Shown here piece by piece: positions 24,185-32,469 of a stretch of 64,000 nucleotides of DNA; position 1 is the first letter of the stretch, and the number at the start of each line of letters is the position of its first letter. The translations under genes were made by a program, and so were the position numbers. The stretch comes from Streptomyces sp. NBC_00273. Lineage in GTDB: Bacteria > Actinomycetota > Actinomycetes > Streptomycetales > Streptomycetaceae. The notes under the pieces were generated by a model that searched no databases, was not told the DNA's origin, and saw only the letters and a program-made list of their open reading frames with translations. The stretch spans positions 7,951,001 to 8,015,000 of the forward strand of contig NZ_CP108067.1 of NCBI RefSeq assembly GCF_036178145.1, read 5' to 3'.

Positions 24185-24350
24185 TAGGCCCTGTCGTCTA
24201 AGTCCCGTCGGGCCCGCGACGCCCGGCACCGCACCTGGCCGCGTTGTCGGGGCACCCGAGTACGTCCAGTACACGGGCGCCCCTCCGCCTTGCCATGCAC
24301 GGCACCGGACGCCGTGGGCTCGGCCGACGCCACTTTGACGACAGGACCTA
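24185..24350. mobile_element. MITE-like palindromic repeat of about 166 bp
   Basis: The ends are near-perfect 19-bp inverted repeats: TAGGCCCTGTCGTCTAAGT on the left and TAGGTCCTGTCGTCAAAGT read from the right (17 of 19 identical), bounded by TA. The centre forms a second hairpin (GGGGCACCCGAGTAC against GTACACGGGCGCCCC), so the whole element can fold on itself. There is no coding capacity. The size and ends fit a non-autonomous miniature inverted-repeat element of the type scattered in Streptomyces genomes. It lies between a zinc-ribbon protein gene and the yigZ-like gene. Confidence 0.8.
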
Positions 24351-24409
24351 GTGCGGTGGCCCTGCCACGGGCGGCCGGGGGCCCGTTCTGCACCGCTTAG
24401 GGTGGTGAG

Positions 24410-25036
24410 GTGAAGGCAGACCAGTACGTGACGGTGGCCCGTGAGGGCGTCCACGAGTCCGAGATCAACCGCTCGCGCTTCCTGTGCTCGCTCGCGCCCG
24501 CCGCGACCGAGCAGGAGGCGCAGGACTTCGTCGCGCGCATCCGCAAGGAGCACCCCACCGCCACGCACAACTGCTTCGCCTACGTCGTCGGCGCGGACGC
24601 CTCCGTACAGAAGGCCAGCGACGACGGCGAGCCCGGCGGCACCGCCGGGGTGCCCATGCTGCAGATGCTCATGCGCCGCGACGTCCGCTACGCGGTCGCC
24701 GTCGTCACCCGCTACTACGGCGGCGTGAAGCTCGGCGCCGGCGGCCTGATCAGGGCCTACGGCGGGGTCGTCGGGGAGGCCCTCGACGAGCTCGGCACCG
24801 TCACCCGGCGCCGCTACCGGCTGGCCACCGTCACCGTCGACCACCAGCGGGCCGGCAAGACCCAGAACGACCTGCGCTCCACCGGCCGGACCGTGGTGGA
24901 CCTGCGCTACGGGGCCGAGGTGGAGATCGAGGTGGCCCTCCCGGAGGCGGACCTGCCCGCCTTCGAGGCCTGGCTCGCCGACACCACCGCGGGCAGCGCC
25001 GGCCTCACGCTCGGCGGAGAGACGTACGCGCCCTGA
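24410..25036 (+). CDS. YigZ/IMPACT family protein
   Basis: Protein of 208 residues starting at GTG 24410. The UPF0029/IMPACT N-domain shows the signatures INRSRFLCSLAP, ATHNCFAYVVG, KASDDGEPGGTAG and RYYGGVKLGAGGLIRAYGG. A DUF1949-type C-terminal ferredoxin-like domain follows (RRRYRLATVTVDHQRAGK onward). YigZ-like proteins are linked to translation regulation; the biochemical activity is not established. The gene is followed after an 85-nt gap by sbcD on the same strand. Confidence 0.92.
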   Translation: MKADQYVTVAREGVHESEINRSRFLCSLAPAATEQEAQDFVARIRKEHPTATHNCFAYVVGADASVQKASDDGEPGGTAGVPMLQMLMRRDVRYAVAVVTRYYGGVKLGAGGLIRAYGGVVGEALDELGTVTRRRYRLATVTVDHQRAGKTQNDLRSTGRTVVDLRYGAEVEIEVALPEADLPAFEAWLADTTAGSAGLTLGGETYAP

Positions 25037-25121
25037 GCGCCCCCGGGGACGGGTTAGCGTAGAGGGGTTCAGCGAGCGGGAGACGACCAGGGGGAGACGG
25101 CATGTGCGGCGGGGCCGGCGA

Positions 25122-26291
25122 GTGAAGTTCCTGCACACCTCCGACTGGCACCTCGGCCGGGCCTTCCACCGGGTCAACCTGCTCGGCGCCCAGGCGGCCT
25201 TCATCGACCACCTCATCGAGACCGTGCGCGAGCGCGAGGTCGACGCCGTCCTCGTCGCCGGTGACGTCTACGACCGGGCCGTGCCCCCGCTGCCCGCCGT
25301 CGAGCTGTACGACCGGGCCCTGCACCGCCTCGCCGACCTCGGCGTCCCCACCGTGATGATCTCCGGCAACCACGACTCGGCCCGCCGCCTCGGCGTCGGC
25401 GCCGGGCTGATCGGCCGGGCCGGGATCCACCTGCGGACCGACCCGGCCGGCTGCGCCGACCCCGTCGTTCTGACCGACGAACACGGTGACGTGGCGCTGT
25501 ACGGCCTGCCGTATCTGGAGCCCGCCCTGGTCAAGGACCAGTTCAGCGCGGAGAAGGTGAGCCACGAGGCGGTCCTCGGCGCCGCCATGGACCGGATCCG
25601 GGCCGACCTGGCCACCCGGGCGCCCGGCACGCGCTCGATCGTCCTCGCACACGCCTTCGTCACGGGCGGACGGGCCAGTGACAGCGAGCGCGACATCACC
25701 GTCGGCGGGGTCGAAGCCGTACCCGCCTCCGTCTTCGCCGGCGTGGACTACGCCGCCCTGGGCCACCTCCACGGCTGCCAGACCATCGACGAACGGGTCC
25801 GCTACTCCGGCTCCCCGCTCGCCTACTCCTTCTCCGAGGCCGACCACCGCAAGACCACGTGGCTGATCGAACTCGGCGCGCAGGGCGAGATCACCGGCGC
25901 CGAGCGGATCGACACCCCCGTCCCGCGCACCCTCGCCCGGCTCCGCGGACGACTGGAGGACCTGCTACGGGATCCGGCGCACCAGGTCCACGAGGACGCC
26001 TGGGTCGAAGCCACCCTCACCGACCCGGTCCGCCCCGACGACCCCATGGCCCGCCTCGCCGCCCGCTTCCCGCACACCCTCACCCTCGCCTTCGACCCCG
26101 AGGGCCGCCAGGAGGAGACCGGCGCCTCCTACGCCCAGCGCCTCGAGGGCCGCAGCGACCAGCAGATCGCCGAGGACTTCGTCGCCCACGTGCGCGGCGG
26201 CGGCCCCGCGGACGAGGCCGAACGGGCCGTCCTCCAGGGCGCCTTCGACGACGTACGGGCCGACGACAGCCACCGGGAGACCCACCGATGA
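25122..26291 (+). CDS. sbcD: Exonuclease subunit SbcD (Mre11 homologue)
   Basis: Metallophosphoesterase of 389 residues forming the SbcCD complex, which cleaves hairpins and protein-blocked DNA ends. All phosphoesterase motifs are present: KFLHTSDWHLGR, VLVAGDVYDR, MISGNHDSARR, LAHAFV and ALGHLHGCQ. The C-terminal capping and SbcC-binding regions follow. GTG 25122 gives the family start (MKFLHTSDWH). An in-frame GTG at 25104, closer to a GGGGGAG site, would add six residues and is a fair alternative. The stop overlaps the sbcC start (ATGA). Confidence 0.93.
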   Translation: MKFLHTSDWHLGRAFHRVNLLGAQAAFIDHLIETVREREVDAVLVAGDVYDRAVPPLPAVELYDRALHRLADLGVPTVMISGNHDSARRLGVGAGLIGRAGIHLRTDPAGCADPVVLTDEHGDVALYGLPYLEPALVKDQFSAEKVSHEAVLGAAMDRIRADLATRAPGTRSIVLAHAFVTGGRASDSERDITVGGVEAVPASVFAGVDYAALGHLHGCQTIDERVRYSGSPLAYSFSEADHRKTTWLIELGAQGEITGAERIDTPVPRTLARLRGRLEDLLRDPAHQVHEDAWVEATLTDPVRPDDPMARLAARFPHTLTLAFDPEGRQEETGASYAQRLEGRSDQQIAEDFVAHVRGGGPADEAERAVLQGAFDDVRADDSHRETHR

Positions 26292-29200
26292 GGCTGCACC
26301 GGCTGGCCGTGACCGCCTTCGGACCGTTCGCCGAGCCCCAGGAGATCGATTTCGACGCCCTGTCCGGCGCCGGCATCTTCCTGCTGCACGGACCCACCGG
26401 CGCCGGGAAGACCTCCGTGCTCGACGCCGTCTGCTACGCGCTCTACGGTTCCGTACCCGGTCCCCGCCAGGCCCCCGGCACGAGCCTGCGCAGCGACCAC
26501 GCCGCCGCCCACACCCCGACCGAGGTCACCCTCGAGCTCACCGCGGGCGGCCGCCGCCTCGAGCTCACCCGGCGGCCCGAACAGGAGCGCCCGAAGAAGC
26601 GCGGCACGGGCACCACCAAGGACAAGGCCCAGAGCTGGCTGCGCGAGCACACCGGTGCGGGCTGGGAGCCGCTCAGCCGTTCCCACCAGGAGATCGGTGA
26701 GGAGATCGAGCAGCTGCTCGGCATGAGCCGCGAGCAGTTCTGCCAGGTCGTCCTCCTGCCGCAAGGGGAGTTCGCCCGCTTCCTGCGCGCCGACGAGGCC
26801 GCCCGCGGCCGTCTCCTCGGCCGGCTCTTCGACACCCGCCGCTTCGCCGCCGTCGAGGCCCTGCTCGGCGAGCGCCGCCGCGCCGCCGAGGCCAAGGTCC
26901 GGGCCGGCGACGAGAAGGTCCTCCACACCGCCCAGCGCCTCGCCCAGGCCGCCGGCGACAGCGCCGACCTGCGGGCCTGGCCGATGCCCGGACACCAGCC
27001 GGGCGACCCCGGGCTCGCCGAGGCCGTCCGGGCCTGGGCGGCCGTCGCCCGGTGCGCGGCCCGCGAGCGCCTCGACGTCGCCGAGTACGCCCTGGCCGCC
27101 GTCGAGAGCCGGCACGCCGCCGCCCGGCGGGCCGCCGAGGACGCGCGGGAGCTCGACCGGCTCCAGCGCCGGCACGCGGAGACCCTCCGCCGGGCCGCCC
27201 TGCTCGCCGGGGCCGCGCCCGAGCGGGACCGGGTGCGCGACCTGCTGGACCGGGCCCGGCGCGGCGCCCTGGTGGCCCCCGCACTGGAACTGCGCGGTGC
27301 CGCCTCCGCCGCGCACCTCGCCGCCGCCCACGCCGAAGCCTCGGCCCGGGCACAGCTCCCGCCCACGCTGAAGGAGGCGGGCGCCGAGCAGCTGGCCGAC
27401 GTCGAGCAGCGGCTGCGCGGCGCCCTCGGTGCGCTCGGCGCGGCGCAGCGGGCCGAACAGCGCAGCGCCGAGATCGGCCGGGAACGCGCCGACCTGGAAC
27501 GGGAGTCCCGGGCCGCCGAGGAGGCGCACCAGGAGTCCGCCGAGTGGCTGGAGCGCTGGGAGGCGACCCGGACGGCGCTGCAGGAACGCGTGGACGCCGC
27601 CCAGCAGGCGGCCACCTTGACCGAGCAGCTCGCGGGCCGGCTGGAACCCGCCCGCATGCAGCTGAACGCCGCCCGCCGGCGGGATGAGCTCGACGCCGAC
27701 ACGGCGCGCGCCGCCGGCGAACTGCTCACCCTGCGCGAGGAGTCGGCCGCCGCGCGGGAGCGCTGGCTGGAGCTCAAGGAGGCCCGGCTGCGCGGGATCG
27801 CCGCCGAGCTCGCCGAGGCACTGGTGGCCGGGGAGGCCTGCACCGTGTGCGGGTCCGCGGAACACCCCGCTCCGGCCCGACCGGCCCCCGGCCACGTGGA
27901 CCGCGCCGCCGAGGACGCGGCCCACGCCCACTTCGAACGGGCCGAGCAGGCCCGGGCCGCCGTCGAGCGCCGGCACGCCGCCGCCCAGGAGGCCCGCGCC
28001 GAGGCCGCGGCCGCCGCCGGGGAGGTCGCCACCGCCGAACTCCTCGACCTGACCGCCGACCTGAGCACCCGTCATGCCGCCGCCCACGCCGCGGCCGCCG
28101 GCCTGCACGCCGCTCGTGAGCAGCTCGCCCGCGCCGAGCGGGAGCACGCCGCGCGCAGCGCCGACCGGCAGGGGGCCGAGACCCGGGCCGCCGCCAGGGC
28201 CTCCCGGCGCGAAGCCCTGGACCGCGAACAGGCCGGACTGGAGAGCGAACTCGCCCTCGTACGGGACGGCGCGCCCACCGTCGCGGCCCGCGCCCGCACC
28301 CTGGAGGACCGGGTCCGGATGGTCTCCGGCGCGGCCACCTCGCTGCGCCGGGCCGAGACCACCGCGGCCCGGCTGAAGGAGGCCGACGACCAGCTCGCCG
28401 ACGCCGCGTTCAAGGCCGGGTTCGACACCGTGGAGGCGGCCGCCGACGCGGTGCTCCCCGAGTACGAACGCACCGCGCTCCAACACCGGCTGGACGCCTG
28501 GCAGGCGGAAGAGGCCCTGCTGGCGGACCGCCGCGGCGAGACCGGCGCCGCCGAAGCGGCAGCCCTGCCTCCGGCCGCACCGGATGCGGCCGACGCGTAC
28601 GCGGCCACCGCTGCCGCGAAGCTTCGTACGGCAGGGTCGGCAGCCGACGCGGCCCGGGTGCGCTGCACGGAGCTCGACCGGCTCTCCCGGCAGGCCGAGC
28701 AGGAACTGCGCGCCCTCGGCCCGTTGCGGGAGGCCTACGACCGGGTCGCCCGGCTGGCCGGACTCACCGCCGGCACCTCCGCCGACAACGAGCGCAAGAT
28801 GCGCCTGGAGGCCTACGTCCTGGCCGCCCGCCTGGAGCAGGTGGCCGCCGCGGCGACGGTACGGCTGCTGCGCATGTCCGGCGGCCGCTACACCCTGGTC
28901 CACTCCGACGCGCGAGCGAGCGGACGAGGGCGCTCCGGCCTCGGACTGCACGTGGTCGACGCGTGGACCGGTAGCGAGCGGGACACGGCCACCCTGTCGG
29001 GCGGCGAGACCTTCTTCGCCTCGCTCGCCCTGGCGCTCGGCCTCGCGGACGTGGTCACGGACGAGGCGGGCGGGATGCGCCTGGACACCCTCTTCATCGA
29101 CGAGGGCTTCGGCAGCCTCGACGACCAGGCGCTGGACGAGGTGCTCGACGTCCTGGACTCGCTGCGCGAGCGGGACCGGAGCGTCGGCATCGTCAGCCAC

Positions 29201-29299
29201 GTCGCCGACCTGCGGACCCGGGTCCAGGCCCAGCTGGAGATCGTCAAGCAGCGCGGCGGCTCCGTGGTGCGCCACCGCACGGCGGCGCTCACGGACTGA
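26288..29299 (+). CDS. sbcC: Exonuclease subunit SbcC (Rad50-type SMC ATPase)
   Basis: ATPase of 1003 residues. The Walker A HGPTGAGKTS is near residues 34-43 and a Q-loop block QVVLLPQGEFARFLRA at about 155. Two long coiled-coil arms of Ala/Glu/Arg-rich heptads flank the zinc hook CTVC at about 518-521. The signature LSGGETFFASLALALG lies near 903 and Walker B LFIDEGFGSLD near 935, with SHVADLRTR as the His switch. It partners SbcD in processing palindromes and breaks. Coupled translation from sbcD (ATGA) supports stoichiometric synthesis. The last 11 nt overlap the convergent Lrp gene. Confidence 0.95.
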   Translation: MRLHRLAVTAFGPFAEPQEIDFDALSGAGIFLLHGPTGAGKTSVLDAVCYALYGSVPGPRQAPGTSLRSDHAAAHTPTEVTLELTAGGRRLELTRRPEQERPKKRGTGTTKDKAQSWLREHTGAGWEPLSRSHQEIGEEIEQLLGMSREQFCQVVLLPQGEFARFLRADEAARGRLLGRLFDTRRFAAVEALLGERRRAAEAKVRAGDEKVLHTAQRLAQAAGDSADLRAWPMPGHQPGDPGLAEAVRAWAAVARCAARERLDVAEYALAAVESRHAAARRAAEDARELDRLQRRHAETLRRAALLAGAAPERDRVRDLLDRARRGALVAPALELRGAASAAHLAAAHAEASARAQLPPTLKEAGAEQLADVEQRLRGALGALGAAQRAEQRSAEIGRERADLERESRAAEEAHQESAEWLERWEATRTALQERVDAAQQAATLTEQLAGRLEPARMQLNAARRRDELDADTARAAGELLTLREESAAARERWLELKEARLRGIAAELAEALVAGEACTVCGSAEHPAPARPAPGHVDRAAEDAAHAHFERAEQARAAVERRHAAAQEARAEAAAAAGEVATAELLDLTADLSTRHAAAHAAAAGLHAAREQLARAEREHAARSADRQGAETRAAARASRREALDREQAGLESELALVRDGAPTVAARARTLEDRVRMVSGAATSLRRAETTAARLKEADDQLADAAFKAGFDTVEAAADAVLPEYERTALQHRLDAWQAEEALLADRRGETGAAEAAALPPAAPDAADAYAATAAAKLRTAGSAADAARVRCTELDRLSRQAEQELRALGPLREAYDRVARLAGLTAGTSADNERKMRLEAYVLAARLEQVAAAATVRLLRMSGGRYTLVHSDARASGRGRSGLGLHVVDAWTGSERDTATLSGGETFFASLALALGLADVVTDEAGGMRLDTLFIDEGFGSLDDQALDEVLDVLDSLRERDRSVGIVSHVADLRTRVQAQLEIVKQRGGSVVRHRTAALTD

Positions 29300-29735
29300 G
29301 CGGCCGGCGGGGCAGCGGAGAGGAGTAGACGATGCTCGTCGTCACCGAACCGAGCCCCGCGATCCGGCCCGTGACCTCCTCCAAGTGCGACATCGAGCGG
29401 GTCGCGACCTTGAGGACGAAGCAGTCGTCGCCCGTGACGTGGTGGGCCTCCAGGATCTCCGGAGTGGCCTCCAGGAAGTCGTGGAAGGGCTTGTAGTTGC
29501 CGTGCGGGTAGCGCAGCCGCACGAGGGCGAGGATCGACTTGCCGAGCCTTTCCGGGTCCACCACCGCCGTGTAGCCGGTGATGATGCCGGTCTCCTCCAG
29601 TCGGCGGACCCGCTCGGTGACGGCGCTCGCGGACATGGACACGGAGCGGGCGAGCTCGGTGAAACTGGCGCGGCCGTCCCGCTGGAGGGCTTCGAGGATC
29701 CGCCAGTCGGTGGCGTCAGGGGAATAGTCGGTCAT
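29289..29735 (-). CDS. Lrp/AsnC family transcriptional regulator
   Basis: Protein of 148 residues with an N-terminal winged HTH (DWRILEALQRDGRASFTELARSVSMSASAVTERVRRLEETGIITGY). The C-terminal RAM effector domain (LALVRLRYPHGNY, EAHHVTGDDCFVLKVATRS) includes the G-D-D/C-F motif that contacts an amino acid or other small ligand. The protein likely assembles as dimers to octamers. It is divergent from a rhodanese gene with an inverted repeat between them, so that gene is the likely target along with itself. Confidence 0.93.
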   Translation of the reverse strand: MTDYSPDATDWRILEALQRDGRASFTELARSVSMSASAVTERVRRLEETGIITGYTAVVDPERLGKSILALVRLRYPHGNYKPFHDFLEATPEILEAHHVTGDDCFVLKVATRSMSHLEEVTGRIAGLGSVTTSIVYSSPLPRRPLSP

Positions 29736-29756
29736 GGTGCAGGTCTAGCAGGGGAT

Positions 29757-29786
29757 TCCCCGGCCGGATAAGGAGAAGGCCGGGGA
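29757..29786. promoter_or_regulatory. Inverted repeat in the Lrp-rhodanese divergent region
   Basis: TCCCCGGCC at 29757-29765 and GGCCGGGGA at 29778-29786 form a perfect 9-bp inverted repeat with a 12-nt purine-rich spacer, lying between the two divergent starts. It is a candidate binding site for the Lrp-type regulator. Confidence 0.4.
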
Positions 29787-29829
29787 TATCCACTTCCGAC
29801 GGTGATCAACGGATCGTAGATTCCTTGCC

Positions 29830-30360
29830 ATGACGACGACGCAGACGCACCCGAACCAGCCGGGCTCCGCCGCCCCCGCCACCACCAACCCCGTGCTCCG
29901 GGTGCCCCCGGCCTCCCCGGCCGCGGCCGCCGCGTACTTCGCCGCGAGCCTGGCCTTCCACGCGGACGTGTCGGACGTCGCCGCCGCCTTCAAGGCCCAC
30001 CGCGAGCAGGGTGCGGAGCTCGGCTTCCAGCTCGTCGACTCCCGCTCCACCCCGTCCTGGGACCAGGCCCACGTGCCCGGCGCCGTCCACCTGCCCACCG
30101 CCCTCATCCCCGAGCAGGCCGAGCGGCTCCTGGACAAGGACGTCCCCGTGGTGACGTACTGCTGGGGACCCGGCTGCAACGGAGGCACCCGCTCCGCCCT
30201 CGCCCTGGCCGAACTCGGCTTCCAGGTCAAGGAGATGCTCGGCGGCATCGAGTACTGGATCCGCGAGGGCTTCGAGGTCGAGACCTGGCAGGGCAACGAG
30301 CAGCGCGCCGAGGCCGACCCGCTGACCGCGCCCACCGACTCGGACGACTGCGGCTGCTGA
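29830..30360 (+). CDS. Rhodanese-like domain protein
   Basis: Protein of 176 residues. The sequence has the rhodanese order: LVDSRSTPSWDQAHVPGAVHLP, VVTYCWGPGCNGGTRSALAL and GFQVKEMLGGIEYWIREGFEV. The active-site loop contains two cysteines, Cys111 and Cys116. Cys116, followed by NGGTR, sits where the persulfide-carrying Cys is expected. The C-terminus ends DDCGC, giving two more potential redox or metal ligands. Substrate unknown; such proteins relay sulfane sulfur. A long N-terminal helix region (residues 28-60) precedes the domain. Probably controlled by the divergent Lrp protein. Confidence 0.9.
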   Translation: MTTTQTHPNQPGSAAPATTNPVLRVPPASPAAAAAYFAASLAFHADVSDVAAAFKAHREQGAELGFQLVDSRSTPSWDQAHVPGAVHLPTALIPEQAERLLDKDVPVVTYCWGPGCNGGTRSALALAELGFQVKEMLGGIEYWIREGFEVETWQGNEQRAEADPLTAPTDSDDCGC

Positions 30361-30451
30361 GGCGCGTGCCTACGGCGCCGGGGGCCGGTAAGGCGCCGAG
30401 GGCCGGTCCGAGGACCGGTACGGCGCCGAGGACCTGGACGGGCCCACGAGA

Positions 30452-30487
30452 ACGGGCCGCTCATCCCCCCGGGAATGAGCGGCCCGT
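30452..30487. terminator. Bidirectional stem-loop terminator
   Basis: Perfect 13-bp arms (ACGGGCCGCTCAT at 30452-30464 and its inverse at 30475-30487) with a 10-nt loop lie between the convergent rhodanese and DUF885 genes. The preceding 90 bp contain GC-rich short repeats of GGCGCCGAGG type. Confidence 0.75.
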
Positions 30488-30516
30488 CCGTCCTTCGCCG
30501 CCGGGCGGCCCGTCCG

Positions 30517-32220
30517 TCAGAGCTTCGACAGCTCGTCCACCAGATCGTCCAGCCCCAGCGAACCCTGCGACAGCGCCGCCATGTGCCAGGCCTTCAGGTC
30601 GAAGGAACCGCCGTGCGCGGCACGCGCGTTGTCCCGTCCCAGGAGCCAGGCGCGCTCACCCAGCTTGTAGCCGATCGCCTGTCCCGGCATCGACAGGTAG
30701 CGGGTCAGCTCGCTCTCGACGAAGTCCGCCGGCCGGCCGCTGTGCAGGCCGAAGAACTCCTGCGCCAGGTCCACCGTCCACTGCTCGCCCGGGTGGAACG
30801 GCGAGTCCGCCGGGATCTCCAGGCCCACGTGCATGCCGATGTCCACGATGACCCGCGCCGCGCGCATCATCTGGCAGTCCAGGTATCCCAGGCGCTGCTC
30901 GGCGTCCTTGAGGTAGCCCAGCTCGTCCATCAGCCGCTCCGCGTACAGCGCCCAACCCTCGGCGTTGGCGCTGACCATGCCGACGGTGGCCTGGTAGCGG
31001 GAGAGCTGGTCCGCCACGTGCGTCCACTGCGCCAGCTGCAGGTGGTGGCCCGGCACGCCCTCGTGGTACCAGGTGGACACCAGGTCGTACACGGGGAAGC
31101 GGGTCAGGCCCATGGTGGGCAGCCAGGTGCGGCCCGGGCGGGAGAAGTCCTCGGAGGGGGACGTGTAGTACGGGGCCGCGGGGCCGCCCGGCGGGGCGAT
31201 GCGGGACTCCACCTTGCGGACGCGCTCGGCGAGTTCGAAGTGCGTGCCGTCGAGGTTCTCGATGGCCTCGTCCATCAGGCCCTGCAGCCAGGCCTGGACC
31301 TCGTCGACGCCCTCGATGTGGGTGCCGTGCTCGTCCAGGTGCTTCAGCGCCTCCCAGGGGCCGGCGCCCGGGAGGATCTTGGCCGCCTCGGACTTCATCT
31401 CGGCGAGCAGTCGGTGGTACTCCGACCAGCCGTAGGCGTACGCCTCTTCCAGGTCCAGGTCGGTGCCGTTGAAGAAGCGGGCCCAGCGGGCGTAGCGCTC
31501 GCGGCCCACGGTGTCGGGCTTGCCCTCGACGGCCGGGGCGTACACCGAGCGCATCCAGTCGCGCAGTTCGACGACGGCGGCGGTCGCGCCGGCGGCCGCT
31601 GCGTCCAGTTCGGCGCGCAGGGCGTCCGGACCGGCGGAGACGAAGCCCTCGAAGAAGGGCGCCTCGGAGCCGTCCTGGCCGACCCAGGTCGTGAGCTGGC
31701 CGATCATGGTGGTGGTGGCGCGGGGGCCGCCGTACAGGCCGCGCTCCAGGCCGAGCCCGAGGCTCTCGCGGTAGCCGGCGAAGGCGGCCGGTACGGCGCG
31801 CAGGCGCTCGGCGATCGCCGACCAGTCCTCGTCGGTGTCGGCGGGGGTCAGGGAGAAGATCTCACGGACGGAGTGCGCGGGGCTGTGGATGTTGCTGACC
31901 GCGCACAGGTCCTCGTCCGCCTCCAGTACGGCGAGCTCGGCGGTCAGGCGCTCGCGCAGCAGCCGGGCGCAGCGGCGTTCGGCGTCGCTGTCGGCGCCGG
32001 GCTCCGACTCGGCCGCGTCGAGGCGGGTGAGGGTCTCGCGGATGAGCTCGGCCACGGCCGCACGGCCCGCCGGGGAGTAGTCCGGGAGCTTGCTCGAACT
32101 CGAGGCGACACCGAGGTAGGTGCCCGTGATCGGGTCGAGGGCGATGAGGTCGTCGACGTACGCGTCGGCCACCTGGCGGGGCAGCCGCGGTGCACTGCCG
32201 TTGTGGAGGGTCTCTGACAT
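30517..32220 (-). CDS. DUF885 family (putative zinc peptidase)
   Basis: Protein of 567 residues, close to the usual DUF885 length. The motif HEGVPGHHLQ near residue 385 is the family's zincin-like signature (H-E-x-x-x-G-H-H), preceded by a long helical N-terminal half (VADAYVDDLIALDPITGTYLG). C-terminal RYLSMPGQAIGYKLGERAW is also typical. There is no signal peptide, so it probably acts in the cytoplasm on peptides. The start is ATG 32220; 40 upstream in-frame codons lack family character. Confidence 0.88.
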   Translation of the reverse strand: MSETLHNGSAPRLPRQVADAYVDDLIALDPITGTYLGVASSSSKLPDYSPAGRAAVAELIRETLTRLDAAESEPGADSDAERRCARLLRERLTAELAVLEADEDLCAVSNIHSPAHSVREIFSLTPADTDEDWSAIAERLRAVPAAFAGYRESLGLGLERGLYGGPRATTTMIGQLTTWVGQDGSEAPFFEGFVSAGPDALRAELDAAAAGATAAVVELRDWMRSVYAPAVEGKPDTVGRERYARWARFFNGTDLDLEEAYAYGWSEYHRLLAEMKSEAAKILPGAGPWEALKHLDEHGTHIEGVDEVQAWLQGLMDEAIENLDGTHFELAERVRKVESRIAPPGGPAAPYYTSPSEDFSRPGRTWLPTMGLTRFPVYDLVSTWYHEGVPGHHLQLAQWTHVADQLSRYQATVGMVSANAEGWALYAERLMDELGYLKDAEQRLGYLDCQMMRAARVIVDIGMHVGLEIPADSPFHPGEQWTVDLAQEFFGLHSGRPADFVESELTRYLSMPGQAIGYKLGERAWLLGRDNARAAHGGSFDLKAWHMAALSQGSLGLDDLVDELSKL

Positions 32221-32469
32221 GCGGACATCTTCGTATGCGGGACGGGTTCCCGTCATCACCGATTGCCGCCGGACTGCTGACGCGGGCCGGAGCGGGGCCG
32301 GTAGTGCGTGCGAAAAATCTTCAACCACCGTGCTGGACAAGCCACTTCACGTCCCGGAGGTCATGGCCTTCGGGGACGTGGCGCGCGCAGCTTGGCCGGA
32401 TCCCGCCGGAGCCGGGCCCTGGTCGGGGCCGGGTCGGAGCCCGGTCGGGGCCCGGCTCCGGACGGGTCG

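Noticed and set aside
26129..29275. Very long open frame antisense to sbcC (and similar antisense frames over the GH3, ureC and mfs/lipoprotein genes)
   Set aside because: High-GC codon bias keeps antisense frames open. These frames are Gly/Arg/Leu-rich without domains, while the sense strand encodes complete SbcC, GH3 and UreC proteins.
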